From an uncultured bacterium (GTDB lineage Bacteria; Verrucomicrobiota; Kiritimatiellia; RFP12; UBA1067), in NCBI GenBank assembly GCA_902779075.1, contig CACZAK010000105.1, forward strand, positions 1-16,766: a stretch of 16,766 bases of DNA, in the 5' to 3' direction. The number at the start of each line of letters is the position of its first letter. Within the stretch, counting starts at the first letter, position 1. Below are positions 1 through 7,766 of this stretch, piece after piece. A program made the position numbers and the translations under genes. The notes under the pieces were generated by a model. The model did no database searches, was not told where the DNA came from, and saw only the letters and a list, made by a program, of their open reading frames with translations.

Positions 1-81
1 AGAATGTTCAAGGTGTGCCCGTAGGACTAAGTTGTTTTTGAAAGTTGTTTTGGTTGTTTCCATTACAAAGGAGGGACGGTG

Positions 82-105
82 AAAAACGGAGATGCGCCCC
101 GTTTT
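82..105 (-). terminator. Rho-independent terminator closing the left operon
   Basis: Read on the minus strand, AAAACGGGG, loop CGCAT, CTCCGTTTT forms a nine-pair stem with one G-T wobble, followed by a short run of five T. It lies about 10 bases past the stop codon of the Ig-like gene ending at 115, the expected place for the end of the antitoxin/SUMF1/Ig-like transcript. The stem is only moderately GC-rich, so strength is uncertain. Confidence 0.6.
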
Positions 106-114
106 ACGGACGTT

Positions 115-737
115 TCAGCGAACGATCAACATGAAGCCCACAGACTCGATTGTGATCGTCGCGGTCTTGGTCGTACCGTCCGCGAACGCGAGAGTGACCG
201 TCCAGTCGCCCTTCGCGTTGAACGTGAACGCCTCCGCGCCTTTGCCGGTCTTGTTCCACGTGGTCGCCTCGAGTCCGGATCCCTCCGGCGGCGTGAACGT
301 GATTGTCGACGCCTTCGTGAGGTCGCCCTTCCAGTCGTCGCCGGAATAGGCGATGGGCGGCGCTTCGCGCTTCTTCAGCACGCGACGCCCACGAGCGCGC
401 TGCCGCCGTTCGAGTTCGCAAGCCGCCACACGCCGTCCGCATTGAACGCGCCCGCAAGCGCGGTCTCGCCGTTCGCCGCCGCGCCCGAGACCGGCGTCGT
501 CGATGCGCCCGCCGGGGACGTGAGCGTGACCGTCTCGCCCGCCCTGTAGGTGACGGGCCATGTGGCGAGGTCGGCGGACGATACGGCAGCCGTGACGTCG
601 CCCGTGCGCAGCTTGAACGTGAACGCCTCCGACGTCACGCGGATCGCCGCAGGCTCTTCCCCTCCACCGTCGCCGTCCGCGAACGCCGGCATCACCACCG
701 CACACGCCGCCGCGAATATCATGTACCAGGTTTTCAT
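115..737 (-). pseudogene. Small secreted protein with two Ig-like repeats, frameshifted
   Basis: The start at 737 has a good ribosome site (GGGAGGG, about 7 bases upstream) and encodes a clear signal peptide (MKTWYMIFAAACAVVMPAFA). The first frame stops at 375-377 after 120 residues. Homologous-looking sequence continues in the next frame (from VLKKREAPP) to the stop at 115, so one base is missing near 375-392; restored, the product would be about 207 residues. The two halves look like diverged copies of one beta-sandwich repeat: residues about 45-118 (FNADGVWRLANSNGGSALVG) and about 125-200 (FNAKGDWTVTLAFADGTTKT). The restored protein ends VGFMLIVR, resembling the ends of the C10 peptidase and the large beta-helix protein. 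It starts 21 bases after the SUMF1 stop, so the two genes are probably co-transcribed. Function unknown; probably exported or cell-surface. The frameshift could be real or a sequencing error. Confidence 0.6.
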
Positions 738-1703
738 GTCGTATGCCCTCCCGTACGATCAATCTTCGACGACATGGGACACGCGGAAGCCTCTGTTCCA
801 GCCCGCGCCGTTGCCTCCTGAGTAACGATACGATGCACGGAATCCCCCATCGGACGGCGAACTGGTTGCCGCGCCAAAACCTCTGCCAATGTAATACGAA
901 CCTGAACTACTCGGCGTAAGTGCATCCGTACGTGTTCCAAGATTGTCCGTTGGAGCACCGTTGTATTTATTGTCCCTGTCGCGGCACCACTCCCACACGT
1001 TGCCGGCCGTGTCGTAGAATCCCCAGTTGTTGGGAAGTTTGGAGCCTACCGCCGAAGTGGCGTTCTTGGAAGCTTGCGTGCCACCTCCATTGCTCGCGCT
1101 GCAGATGCAATAATTCGTCAGGACGTCATACGAATCGCCCCAGGAATAGACGGTCGTCGCACCCGCGCGCTGCGCAATCTCAAACATCACCTCGGTCGGG
1201 AGATCGTAATAAAGCCCCGTCTTGAAATTGAGACGCTGGAAGAAATTGCCTGTATTGGAAGTGACCGCAGAGATGGATGTAGTAGATTGGATGTTTCCAC
1301 GCAAATCCCGCCATGCGACTTTATCCACCGGACGATGGGCAACCGTATCCCCTGTCTTGGCGCCCGTCATTTCCGAAGGGTTTGAGCCGTAGATATTCTG
1401 GTATTGCTTCTGCGTCACCAGGAACATGCTGACGTAGTAATCCTTGGCGGACTGCCAGTTCTTTCTGCTGTTGTTCGACGAATAGTTCACGTTGTCGCCC
1501 GTCGGATAGCCGCCGAGGGCGGTGAGCGCGTCGGCGTTGGGAAGGTCACCATGGTCCGCCCATTTCGGCACCTTGCGCAGGACAAGCTTCCCCTCCTTGT
1601 ACTCGGCGACGTTGTAGCGGTTGTTGGACGCTTCCTGCGTGGTCATCAGCCCTTCGTAATAGACTTCGCCGGACGAGAGGTTGACGATCATGTAGTCGTT
1701 GCC

Positions 1704-1737
1704 GCTCGGGACGTTCGTGGGCTCGGGACGTTCGTGG
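1704..1737 (-). repeat. Exact 17-bp tandem duplication inside the SUMF1 gene
   Basis: On the minus strand CCACGAACGTCCCGAGC occurs twice with no spacer (plus-strand copies at 1704-1720 and 1721-1737). Seventeen is not a multiple of three, so the duplication shifts the frame between the Ig-like and SUMF1 domains. Deleting either copy restores one continuous reading frame. Confidence 0.95.
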
Positions 1738-2059
1738 TGAAGAGCGTGGCGGAGATCGTGCAGTCAGTCGATTTGAGACCCGACGGCGCGGTCCACGTGA
1801 CGGTGTGCTGTTTTCCGCTCGCGTCGCCCTCCGCGCTCGCGCCGAGGGAGTAGCCATGCACGAGGATGTCGCCGTAGCCCGGCACGGACACGTTGAACTC
1901 GATGCCGCAGTACACGCCCGCCGCATGGTTCTGTCCGTCGGTGACGGTGTAGGTGATATCGACCTTGTTGTTCCACGGCCAGCGCTGTACAACGCTGTCG
2001 ATGGTAATGCTTGCGGCGTTCGCCGTGACAACCATCGCGCCCGACAGGAGAAAAGCGGC

Positions 2060-2126
2060 TAAGTTACGCCCCCCCTGATTTTGCTCGTTTTCAGTAGTTT
2101 CATCGTTTTTCTCCTTGTTTGTTTTT
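2060..2126 (-). repeat. Leader and signal-peptide cassette, copy 1
   Basis: The ribosome site, start codon and first codons of the SUMF1 gene match those of the large beta-helix gene (copy 2 at about 7477-7540). Over 2077-2126 against 7490-7539, 45 of 50 bases agree, including ACAAACAAGGAGAAAA and ATGAAACT-CTGAAAAC. The match fades inside the signal peptide; the mature proteins are unrelated. Confidence 0.8.
2069..2075 (-). repeat. Homopolymer G7 tract in the signal-peptide region
   Basis: Seven G on the minus strand follow ATCA in codons 9-12 of the SUMF1 gene. The paralogous leader of the gene at 7517 has five G at the matching place (7483-7489 region) and reads IWGRSLDAF. With five or eight G the SUMF1 gene reads into RNLAAFLL; with seven it stops after VT. 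Confidence 0.85.
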
Positions 2127-2258
2127 GCCAAATTCCTTGAACGGGTTTACGGCCTTCATTCCGCAGTACATCTGCCCGTCGTTCAAATCCTCCGACCAAA
2201 ATTCCGAACCCCCATTCGCCTCTGCGGCGGCAAGTAAAAGCGAATCTATGAACCTCAT
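2100..2258 (-). pseudogene. C-terminal remnant of a PIN-domain toxin (52 aa)
   Basis: A short open frame starts at 2258 with an ATGA overlap to the antitoxin stop, the usual layout of antitoxin-PIN pairs. Its product begins MRFIDSLLLAAAEA and continues with WSEDLNDGQMYCGMKAVNPF, the characteristic C-terminal third of VapC-like PIN ribonucleases (a [YW]DALIVAAA helix, then SEDLxxGQ, then VNPF). The first 85-95 residues of a normal toxin of about 130, including the DTN motif with the first catalytic aspartate, are missing, although the start codon remains in frame. This points to an internal in-frame deletion, and the product should be non-catalytic. Its TGA stop overlaps the SUMF1 start codon by ATGA, which couples the TA operon to the surface-protein operon. 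Confidence 0.75.
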
Positions 2259-2503
2259 GCAAATACCGTCTCCGGTTCGTATGCGTCCGCGCGGTTGAAT
2301 TTGTACGGCTTGCCGTTGAGCCGTCCCCTACTCTTTTCTACAAGAGCATCGAATTTAGCCATCATTTCATCGGCCTTGCGCCTTCTTTCCAGTTCAGCCT
2401 TGAGATAATCAAACAACATCCGCTCCAAGGTCGTCCCCTGGACGGTCGCGTACTCTCGCGCTTCCTGCGCCATCGCAGGAGGCAGATCAACCATGATGCT
2501 CAT
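2255..2503 (-). CDS. Ribbon-helix-helix-type antitoxin of a PIN toxin module
   Basis: The product has 82 residues. The N-terminal half (MSIMVDLPPAMAQEAREYAT, then TTLERMLFDYLKAEL) has the strand-helix-helix pattern of RHH DNA-binding proteins. The C-terminal half is charged and ends NRADAYEPETVFA, a tail of the sort that binds and blocks a PIN toxin. GGAGGA lies 7 bases before the start, with a TATAAT promoter just upstream. Such antitoxins usually repress their own promoter. The cognate toxin gene immediately downstream survives only as a fragment, so this is probably an orphan antitoxin; it may still regulate the promoter that now also serves the SUMF1 gene. Family membership is inferred from sequence pattern and context. 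Confidence 0.75.
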   Translation of the reverse strand: MSIMVDLPPAMAQEAREYATVQGTTLERMLFDYLKAELERRRKADEMMAKFDALVEKSRGRLNGKPYKFNRADAYEPETVFA

Positions 2504-2541
2504 CTTGCGTCCTCCTACCTCTAGTTTGTCCTGTGCCGTGT

Positions 2542-2570
2542 ATTATACCAAAATTTCGCCCCGTTGTGAT
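2542..2570 (-). promoter_or_regulatory. Promoter of the antitoxin/SUMF1 operon
   Basis: On the minus strand a perfect -10 box TATAAT (2547-2542) lies about 40 bases before the antitoxin start. A weaker -35 candidate ATCACA (4 of 6 matches) is 17 bases further upstream. The same TATAAT box precedes three other genes in the window. Confidence 0.55.
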
Positions 2571-2635
2571 GGAAGATTTTCAAAAAGTCGCGTTAAGCCT
2601 AAATTCGCCAGTTGATTCTGCCATCACTTGGTTTC

Positions 2636-2755
2636 AGCCACAAAGAACAGGAGAGACAGAAGATGTGACGCCTACAACTCCGGCAATGAATGGTGTTGAG
2701 CCACAAAGGACACAAAGACCACAAAGCCTATGTGTCCTTTGTGATCTTTGTGGCT
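2636..2755. repeat. CACAAAG-type imperfect palindrome with a degenerate extra arm
   Basis: The left arm at 2699-2723 (AGCCACAAAG GA CACAAAG AC CACA) and right arm at 2731-2755 are inverted repeats that pair at 21 of 25 positions; each arm is itself built from CACAAAG units. A further AGCCACAAAG at 2636-2645 begins a decayed copy. The element fills the gap between the stop of the 1571-residue gene and the antitoxin promoter. As RNA it would form a long hairpin that could end or protect the upstream transcript, but it has no T run. Apart from this and the promoter, the gap 2504-2801 shows nothing else. Confidence 0.75.
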
Positions 2756-2801
2756 AATAATCAATCCCATCCATAAGCACCCAAATCCACAAGCCAACCA
2801 A

Positions 2802-5800
2802 CTACTTGAAGATGATCACCATCCCGGTCGATTTCACGTTGAGAACGATATCGCCGTCAACGACCGATACGCCCTTCACCCACGTCGGCGCACCGGCGGC
2901 GAGCGAAACCGTGGCGTCCGCGAACTTGCCGCCGGACGTGAGAGTACGCACTCCGCCGCGTCCGCGCCTGCCTTCTGATGCCGTTATTTTCACCACGACG
3001 TTCGTGGTCGCGCCCTCGTCAAACGTCACTGTCTTGTCCGTCAGGTCCAACACGGGCGCGTCCCTGGTCGTGTAGTTGAAGCCCAGCGTCGCACCGGCCT
3101 TGAGCGCCAGATCGCCGCCAAGCGCGAGAGTTCCGGACTCCGCGACCTGAAGCGCCGCGCCGGAGTTGACGGTAATCGTGCTTGTGGTGAAAACCACGCC
3201 GGGTTTGAGAGCCAGCGTTGCCGTGTTCGTCACGGCCACCGACAGCTGGGTCGTGTTTTTGGCCGACTTGTTCACCCGCAGCGTCCCGGAACCGGATACC
3301 GTGACGGTCGGCGTCGTCCCGTAGCCGCGCGCAATCGCGTCCATCGTGATCGTGCGGCCCGTGCCGCTTTCGTCGTCCGTGCAGAACGTGACGTCGCGCA
3401 CCAGCACAAAACACGCCGCATTGTTGCCGCGGTCCCCGATGGTGAAGTCGGAATACCACGGGCGGATCGTCTGTGCGTCGTTCGCCACATCCTTGCCGAC
3501 GCAGTATGATCCGGTCGCCGATGCACTGGAGAAGTTCAATCCGCCCGCGCCGATGTAGTACACTCCCCTGCTGGCCGCGTTGCCATCGGCGAAATAGCAC
3601 CAGTTGTCCGTCATCGACGTATCGATCCGCTCGAATTTGAACACCGGCGAAACCGTCGTCCCCTGGTTATAGCTCATGGACCTGTCGCCCGTCCCGGTCA
3701 GCGTCAGGTTCGTGACGGCCATTTCTCCGTTGTTTCGATAGGACACTCTGGAAGCGGCGGTCAACGTCATTTTGCCGACATCCACATGCGCATTGTTTCC
3801 GATGTAAAGCTCGGTCAACGCTCCGGCATACGGAATGTAGAGCGTGGAATTGTCGGCGAGGCAGACCCGTCTGTTGCTGTTCTGGTACATAGCCGTCCAC
3901 GGGGCATCCTCCCCTTTCGCAAGATAGTACCTGCCGAAGATGCAGCGCGAATAGACGGCGGCAGAACTGTCGTTCTCCAGCGCATAGCCCGGCGCGGCAT
4001 ACGCGCCGCCGGCGAACGTGACGTGCGCCTTCGCGAGATCGCCCACCTCCGCCATGGCAGCCTGCTTCACCTGGATGTCGCCGGCGAAATAGACCGGCAC
4101 GTCTATCGTGTGCGAGTTGGAGGAAAGGTTCGTGACCGACACGACGCCGTTGAGGGCGTTCTCGCCCGTAATCGTCACCGCCGCCGAATTCGCCGGGAAG
4201 GTGATGGAGGCTGGGGAGAAGTCCGCGATGTCGCATTCGATCTCCCCTGCTGTCGCGAGGGCGATGAACACGTTCGCGCCGGAGGCGGGAATGTTTCCAC
4301 CCAGCCAGTTGGCGGCTGTGCCGAGCCTGGAGTCGCCGCCGGAACCTGTCCAGATGCAGTCATTCGCGCCTTTCACGACAAGGTAGAGCGTGTCGCCTGA
4401 AACCTCCCACGAGGGCGCGCCCGCAGACACGGACAGAACGAGCCTGCCGTCAACGTCGGCGGCTGTGATTCCGGCCTTCTCCAGAATCGCATACCGGCCT
4501 ATCGGAAACGCGCCGCCGTTGAACTTAAGCTCGACCGTCCCCGAAGCGGGAAGCGCGAGGGCTGGCGCGGCGATTGCCGTGACGTCGACGGCGTAGCTCT
4601 CGATGTTCAACGTCGAGCCGGATTCGAACGCGAGGCTCGCGAAGGTCGACTGGGCCGTCGCATTGACGGTTAACGTCGCGCCGTCTTTGACTGTCACCGG
4701 GCGATTCACCGTCAAGCCGCCGTTGAAGACAGTCTCGCCCGCTTCGCAGGAGAGCGCACCCGTGGAGGTCTGGGATTCCGCAATGGTCAACTTGCCGTTG
4801 CCTGTTTTCGTCACCGCGCCCGTCCCGCCGAGATTCGCCGTCACTGTCATCGCGTAGCCATTGTTGTCCATTTCCAGACCGTCCGCGCCGACAACGACCG
4901 GCGTTGCGCCGTCCGCGAACCCGACGGCGTCGATCCAGTTGTCGCCGTTGCCGTTCGAGACGAGCGTAACGCCGTTGAACCTGATGGCGTTTGCCGGGCG
5001 GTCGCCATATACGCGACAGAGCTTCGAGGTCACTGTGCAATGGTCGAAATCGGCGATGTAAAAACCCGCCGTCTGCGATGTGTTGTCCGTCGGATTTTGT
5101 CCGAGGATGAAACCCTTCTCGGTGTAGAAGACGCTGTTCGTCATCGCGAACGTCACCTGCGGCGTGACGGGATATCTGCTCATCTGCTGGTTGCCCCTGT
5201 TGCCGAGGAACAACCCGTTTCCGGTGATGATGAAGGTCGAATCCAAAACCGTCCAGTCGAGTTTCGGCGAAAGACCTTCCGAGTCGTGTCCCGTGCCGGC
5301 GTAGACATATCCGTTCGCTTTCAGCAGCGCGTTCGCCGCGTCAATGCGCAATGTTCCGCTGGAGTTCTGCATTATCCAGGCGTTCTTCGAACTTGACAGA
5401 CCCGTCAAATCGAGTTCGCCGCCGTCGACCTTGATCGTCCGCGCCGTGGCGGTGTTAAATATAAAACGCTCGGATGTGGACAACGTCGCGTCCTTTGCAA
5501 TTGTCAGCGAGGCGGGCATATTCACGTCTGAGAACGCCACATTGCTCGTAAATGCGAACGTGCCGTTCGTGAGCGTGACGTCCATTCCCCCGCCAAGGTA
5601 GGTCTGCGAAGCGGCCGAGAGCGTCTGGGCGCCGTAGTCGAGGACGACGGGCTTTGCGGCGTCCGTGCCGAGCGTGAGGTTCGCAGGATCGACCGTCGCG
5701 CCGCTCGCCATCTTGAGCGTGCCTTCGGAAAGCGTCGTCTGATCCGTGCGCGAAGAGCCGAGCGTCAGCGCGCCCGCGCCGGTCTTTTCAATCGGGTCTG

Positions 5801-7517
5801 CCGTCGGGGCGGAGATGGTCGCCGCGACGCCGGACGCGACATCCACGACCGGAACGGACAGAGTGGCGGAGCCGTTCACCGTCGCATCGGCGGAAAACTC
5901 GATTTTGGCCGCCGAAGCACCGGCGGCAAGCGTAGCCGTCGCGTTCGCGGTGTTGAAGATGGCGTTGTTGCCGTCGGCCCATGTCGCCGACGCGCCGCCC
6001 TTCGTCCATGCGCCCACGTCGCCCCAATTCGTCTGCGAACCGTTCCAGGTGTAGTTGTCGGCGACGAGGGTCAAGACGAGATTGCCGTTGACAACGGCGA
6101 CTTCATGCGGGAGAACAAGACTGCCGAACATCGGCGAGACGTTGAACGCATCCGCGCTTACCACCTGGAAAAGGGTAAACGAAGATCCCGTCGCGGGAAT
6201 CGCGGAGAAGTCGATGACGACGTTCGCCTTGCTTTCCGTCGTCGCAGTCGTCGTGACAGTCGCGGGGAACGCATCCACGCCCGTCGCATCGCCGTTGAGA
6301 TAGATCGTCGAACCCGCGCCGAGCGCAAGCGAAGCAAAGCCGCAAGTTGCAGACACCGCAGAGTCCTGGTCGAACCAGTGAAGCGCCGTATTGTCGCCGA
6401 CGATAAGCGCACCGACGAGATTGCCCTGCCCGGAGAACGTTGCCGAACCGCCGCCCGTCACGGTAAACGCGCCCGCCGTGCCGGAGACGGCGTTGACGGC
6501 AACCGGAATCGTGATGTTGAGATTGCCTGTGTCGATCGTGCCGCCGTCCGCGCCGACATTGACATTGAGCCCCGCGCCGTTCCCGTGGGTGATCAATCCC
6601 GCGCTATGGACATTGTTGGCCTTGAGCGTGCCGCCGTTGAAGTTGACCGTGAGCGATCCGCCCGCCACTTCGTCCTGGATGTGCTGCGTCACGAACGTTC
6701 CGCCGTTCAGATTCAGTATTCCGTTTCCGTCCGTACTCTTCGTCCATTTGCTGGTACCAACCGTTACCGTTCCGCTGTTTTGCGTGAACGTCGCCGTAGC
6801 GCCGGCCTTCGCGCCGAGGACAAGGTCGCCGTTCAGCGTCCAGTCGCCACCGGTCTTCTCAGCATAGAAGTCGTATGCCGTCATATTGCCGGAGCATGTG
6901 ATGTTCGCATTCGTGGCATAAAGGTCGCCCTTGTAGAGATCGACGGTCTTTGTCGCCGTAATGCTGACGGGGCCGAGTTCGTTGACGGCATTGTCGTCCA
7001 GGTTGTCAAGGACGAGACGCCCCGTCATGTCATACTTGACGGTGCCTGCGTTGCCACCGTATGTCGCATCGCCACCGATGGTCAGATGCCGCGTCTTCAA
7101 CGTTATCGCATAGAAGCGCGCGGAAGAGCCGGCGCCACCGTAGCCTATGCAGATGAGATCCTGATCGTAATTGCTGGTGTTTCCGGAGTTGTCGAACGTA
7201 TATTTGTTCTGCCCGTGGAAGCGCCAGTATCCGCTATCGGGTACAGAACTGAAGCACAACCCCGTATGGGACGTTTCGGTGACATTCGCCGAAAGGTAGA
7301 TGATGTCGCTTTTGTCGCCTGAGAGACCACTCTTGCGGAAGTATCGTCTGCCACTGTTGTTGCCGCTCCAGTTCCCGGACGTCGCCCAGTTTCCTCCAGA
7401 ATTGCCAGTCCAGACTTGTGCCGCCTGGACGGTCGTCGCCGCGCCGAACACCAAAACGGCGGCGAGGAAAGCGTCTAAACTACGCCCCCAGATTTTCCTT
7501 GTTTTCAGCAGTTTCAT
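2802..7517 (-). CDS. Giant secreted beta-helix protein with autotransporter-associated (PATR) repeats
   Basis: The product is 1571 residues: signal peptide MKLLKTRKIWGRSLDAFLAA..TTVQAA, then low-complexity G/N/T/A-rich beta-strand sequence typical of a right-handed beta-helix. Three units of the form WxG...NW start successive sections: residues about 35-50 (WTGNSGGNWATSGNW), 487-500 (NYTWNGSQTNWG) and 1051-1070 (DCIWTGSGGDSRLGTAANW). Two stretches fit the PATR strand repeat: about 575-605 (KTGAGALTLGSS) and 900-930 (KTGNGKLTIAES). No autotransporter beta-barrel is seen; the chain ends STGMVIIFK. The start at 7517 is chosen for its AGGAG site and its match to the SUMF1 leader; an in-frame ATG at 7571 overlaps the preceding stop and would add 18 residues unlike a signal peptide. 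It is probably a surface adhesin or structural protein co-transcribed with the C10 peptidase. Substrate or partner unknown. Confidence 0.8.
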   Translation of the reverse strand: MKLLKTRKIWGRSLDAFLAAVLVFGAATTVQAAQVWTGNSGGNWATSGNWSGNNSGRRYFRKSGLSGDKSDIIYLSANVTETSHTGLCFSSVPDSGYWRFHGQNKYTFDNSGNTSNYDQDLICIGYGGAGSSARFYAITLKTRHLTIGGDATYGGNAGTVKYDMTGRLVLDNLDDNAVNELGPVSITATKTVDLYKGDLYATNANITCSGNMTAYDFYAEKTGGDWTLNGDLVLGAKAGATATFTQNSGTVTVGTSKWTKSTDGNGILNLNGGTFVTQHIQDEVAGGSLTVNFNGGTLKANNVHSAGLITHGNGAGLNVNVGADGGTIDTGNLNITIPVAVNAVSGTAGAFTVTGGGSATFSGQGNLVGALIVGDNTALHWFDQDSAVSATCGFASLALGAGSTIYLNGDATGVDAFPATVTTTATTESKANVVIDFSAIPATGSSFTLFQVVSADAFNVSPMFGSLVLPHEVAVVNGNLVLTLVADNYTWNGSQTNWGDVGAWTKGGASATWADGNNAIFNTANATATLAAGASAAKIEFSADATVNGSATLSVPVVDVASGVAATISAPTADPIEKTGAGALTLGSSRTDQTTLSEGTLKMASGATVDPANLTLGTDAAKPVVLDYGAQTLSAASQTYLGGGMDVTLTNGTFAFTSNVAFSDVNMPASLTIAKDATLSTSERFIFNTATARTIKVDGGELDLTGLSSSKNAWIMQNSSGTLRIDAANALLKANGYVYAGTGHDSEGLSPKLDWTVLDSTFIITGNGLFLGNRGNQQMSRYPVTPQVTFAMTNSVFYTEKGFILGQNPTDNTSQTAGFYIADFDHCTVTSKLCRVYGDRPANAIRFNGVTLVSNGNGDNWIDAVGFADGATPVVVGADGLEMDNNGYAMTVTANLGGTGAVTKTGNGKLTIAESQTSTGALSCEAGETVFNGGLTVNRPVTVKDGATLTVNATAQSTFASLAFESGSTLNIESYAVDVTAIAAPALALPASGTVELKFNGGAFPIGRYAILEKAGITAADVDGRLVLSVSAGAPSWEVSGDTLYLVVKGANDCIWTGSGGDSRLGTAANWLGGNIPASGANVFIALATAGEIECDIADFSPASITFPANSAAVTITGENALNGVVSVTNLSSNSHTIDVPVYFAGDIQVKQAAMAEVGDLAKAHVTFAGGAYAAPGYALENDSSAAVYSRCIFGRYYLAKGEDAPWTAMYQNSNRRVCLADNSTLYIPYAGALTELYIGNNAHVDVGKMTLTAASRVSYRNNGEMAVTNLTLTGTGDRSMSYNQGTTVSPVFKFERIDTSMTDNWCYFADGNAASRGVYYIGAGGLNFSSASATGSYCVGKDVANDAQTIRPWYSDFTIGDRGNNAACFVLVRDVTFCTDDESGTGRTITMDAIARGYGTTPTVTVSGSGTLRVNKSAKNTTQLSVAVTNTATLALKPGVVFTTSTITVNSGAALQVAESGTLALGGDLALKAGATLGFNYTTRDAPVLDLTDKTVTFDEGATTNVVVKITASEGRRGRGGVRTLTSGGKFADATVSLAAGAPTWVKGVSVVDGDIVLNVKSTGMVIIFK

Positions 7518-7540
7518 CGCTTTTCTCCTTGTTTGTTTTG
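7477..7540 (-). repeat. Leader and signal-peptide cassette, copy 2
   Basis: This is the partner of the cassette at 2060-2126, covering the ribosome site AAGGAG, the start at 7517 and codons for MKLLKT-KI-G. The G run here is five bases long, the in-frame length. Two unrelated secreted proteins sharing this block points to duplication of the 5' end or recombination between leaders. Confidence 0.8.
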
Positions 7541-7567
7541 TTGTTTCCGTTCTCGCGAAAATCCACC

Positions 7568-7759
7568 TCATGCCATTGCGGGTGCGGTACGCGCTATCGG
7601 GAGGCGGACGAATTTTATGCCTGCTGCTTCCGCTTGCCGTTGCGACTCTCGTGCCGCCGTTCCACCTGCCACGCCGTACAGCCTCAGCGCGCCGTTGATC
7701 CCGGCGGTGGACACCGCAACGGTCGCAAGCGTGGCAACTACCAGAAGGATCTTTTTCAT
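7568..7759 (-). CDS. 63-residue exported peptide, unknown function
   Basis: The start lies 7 bases after the C10 peptidase stop, with AGGTGA (the end of the peptidase gene) serving as ribosome site, so translation is probably coupled. Residues 1-20 (MKKILLVVATLATVAVSTAG) form a signal peptide or membrane anchor. The rest (INGALRLYGVAGGTAARESQ, then a basic segment) matches nothing I recognise. Its TGA stop overlaps an upstream in-frame ATG of the beta-helix gene (ATGA at 7568-7571). It could be a genuine small secreted peptide of the operon or the 5' stub of a longer gene lost by deletion. The codon pattern and ribosome site favour real translation; function cannot be told. Confidence 0.5.
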   Translation of the reverse strand: MKKILLVVATLATVAVSTAGINGALRLYGVAGGTAARESQRQAEAAGIKFVRLPIARTAPAMA

Positions 7760-7766
7760 TTTTGCG

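Larger units (their letters stand above)
759..2103 (-). pseudogene. Secreted SUMF1/FGE-fold protein with N-terminal Ig-like domain, two frame lesions
   Basis: Restored, this gene encodes about 441 residues: signal peptide (MKLLKTSKIRGG..NLAAFLLSGAMVV..NAA), an Ig-like domain (ITIDSVVQRWPWNNKVDITY), a linker, then a SUMF1 (formylglycine-generating-enzyme fold) domain in the last 250 residues with typical motifs YDLPTEVMFEIAQRAG, GFYDTAGNVWEWCRD and a closing GFRVS. The start at 2103 has AGGAG upstream and matches the leader of the gene at 7517. Frame is lost twice: seven G at 2069-2075 (eight, or five as in the paralogue, would keep frame) and an exact 17-bp tandem duplication at 1704-1737; removing one copy gives TNVPSGNDYMIVNL without a break. 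The active-site cysteines of true FGE near the C-terminus are absent, so it is likely a C-type-lectin-like binding domain, not an oxidase. It could be a pseudogene, a phase-off allele or an assembly artefact. Confidence 0.8.

Noticed and set aside
1..63. Minus-strand frame starting ATG at 63 and open to the left edge (METTKTTFKNNL)
   Set aside because: Only 21 codons are visible and no ribosome site precedes it; too little to call a gene.
79..549. Plus-strand frame beginning GTG at 79 after AAAGGAGGG
   Set aside because: The ribosome-like site is tempting, but the product is arginine-rich antisense of the Ig-like gene with no recognisable domain.
759..930. Diversity-generating retroelement target in the SUMF1 C-terminus
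   Set aside because: The fold class is right, but there is no adenine-rich variable codon pattern, no template repeat and no reverse transcriptase in the window.
759..1691. SUMF1 domain as an active formylglycine-generating enzyme
   Set aside because: The C-terminal active-site cysteine pair is absent and no sulfatase gene is nearby.
6105..7322. Plus-strand open frame of 405 codons
   Set aside because: Antisense shadow of the beta-helix gene, Arg-rich and without domains.
2802..7517. Classical type Va autotransporter
   Set aside because: No C-terminal 12-strand beta-barrel; the last 300 residues look like passenger repeats up to the final tail.
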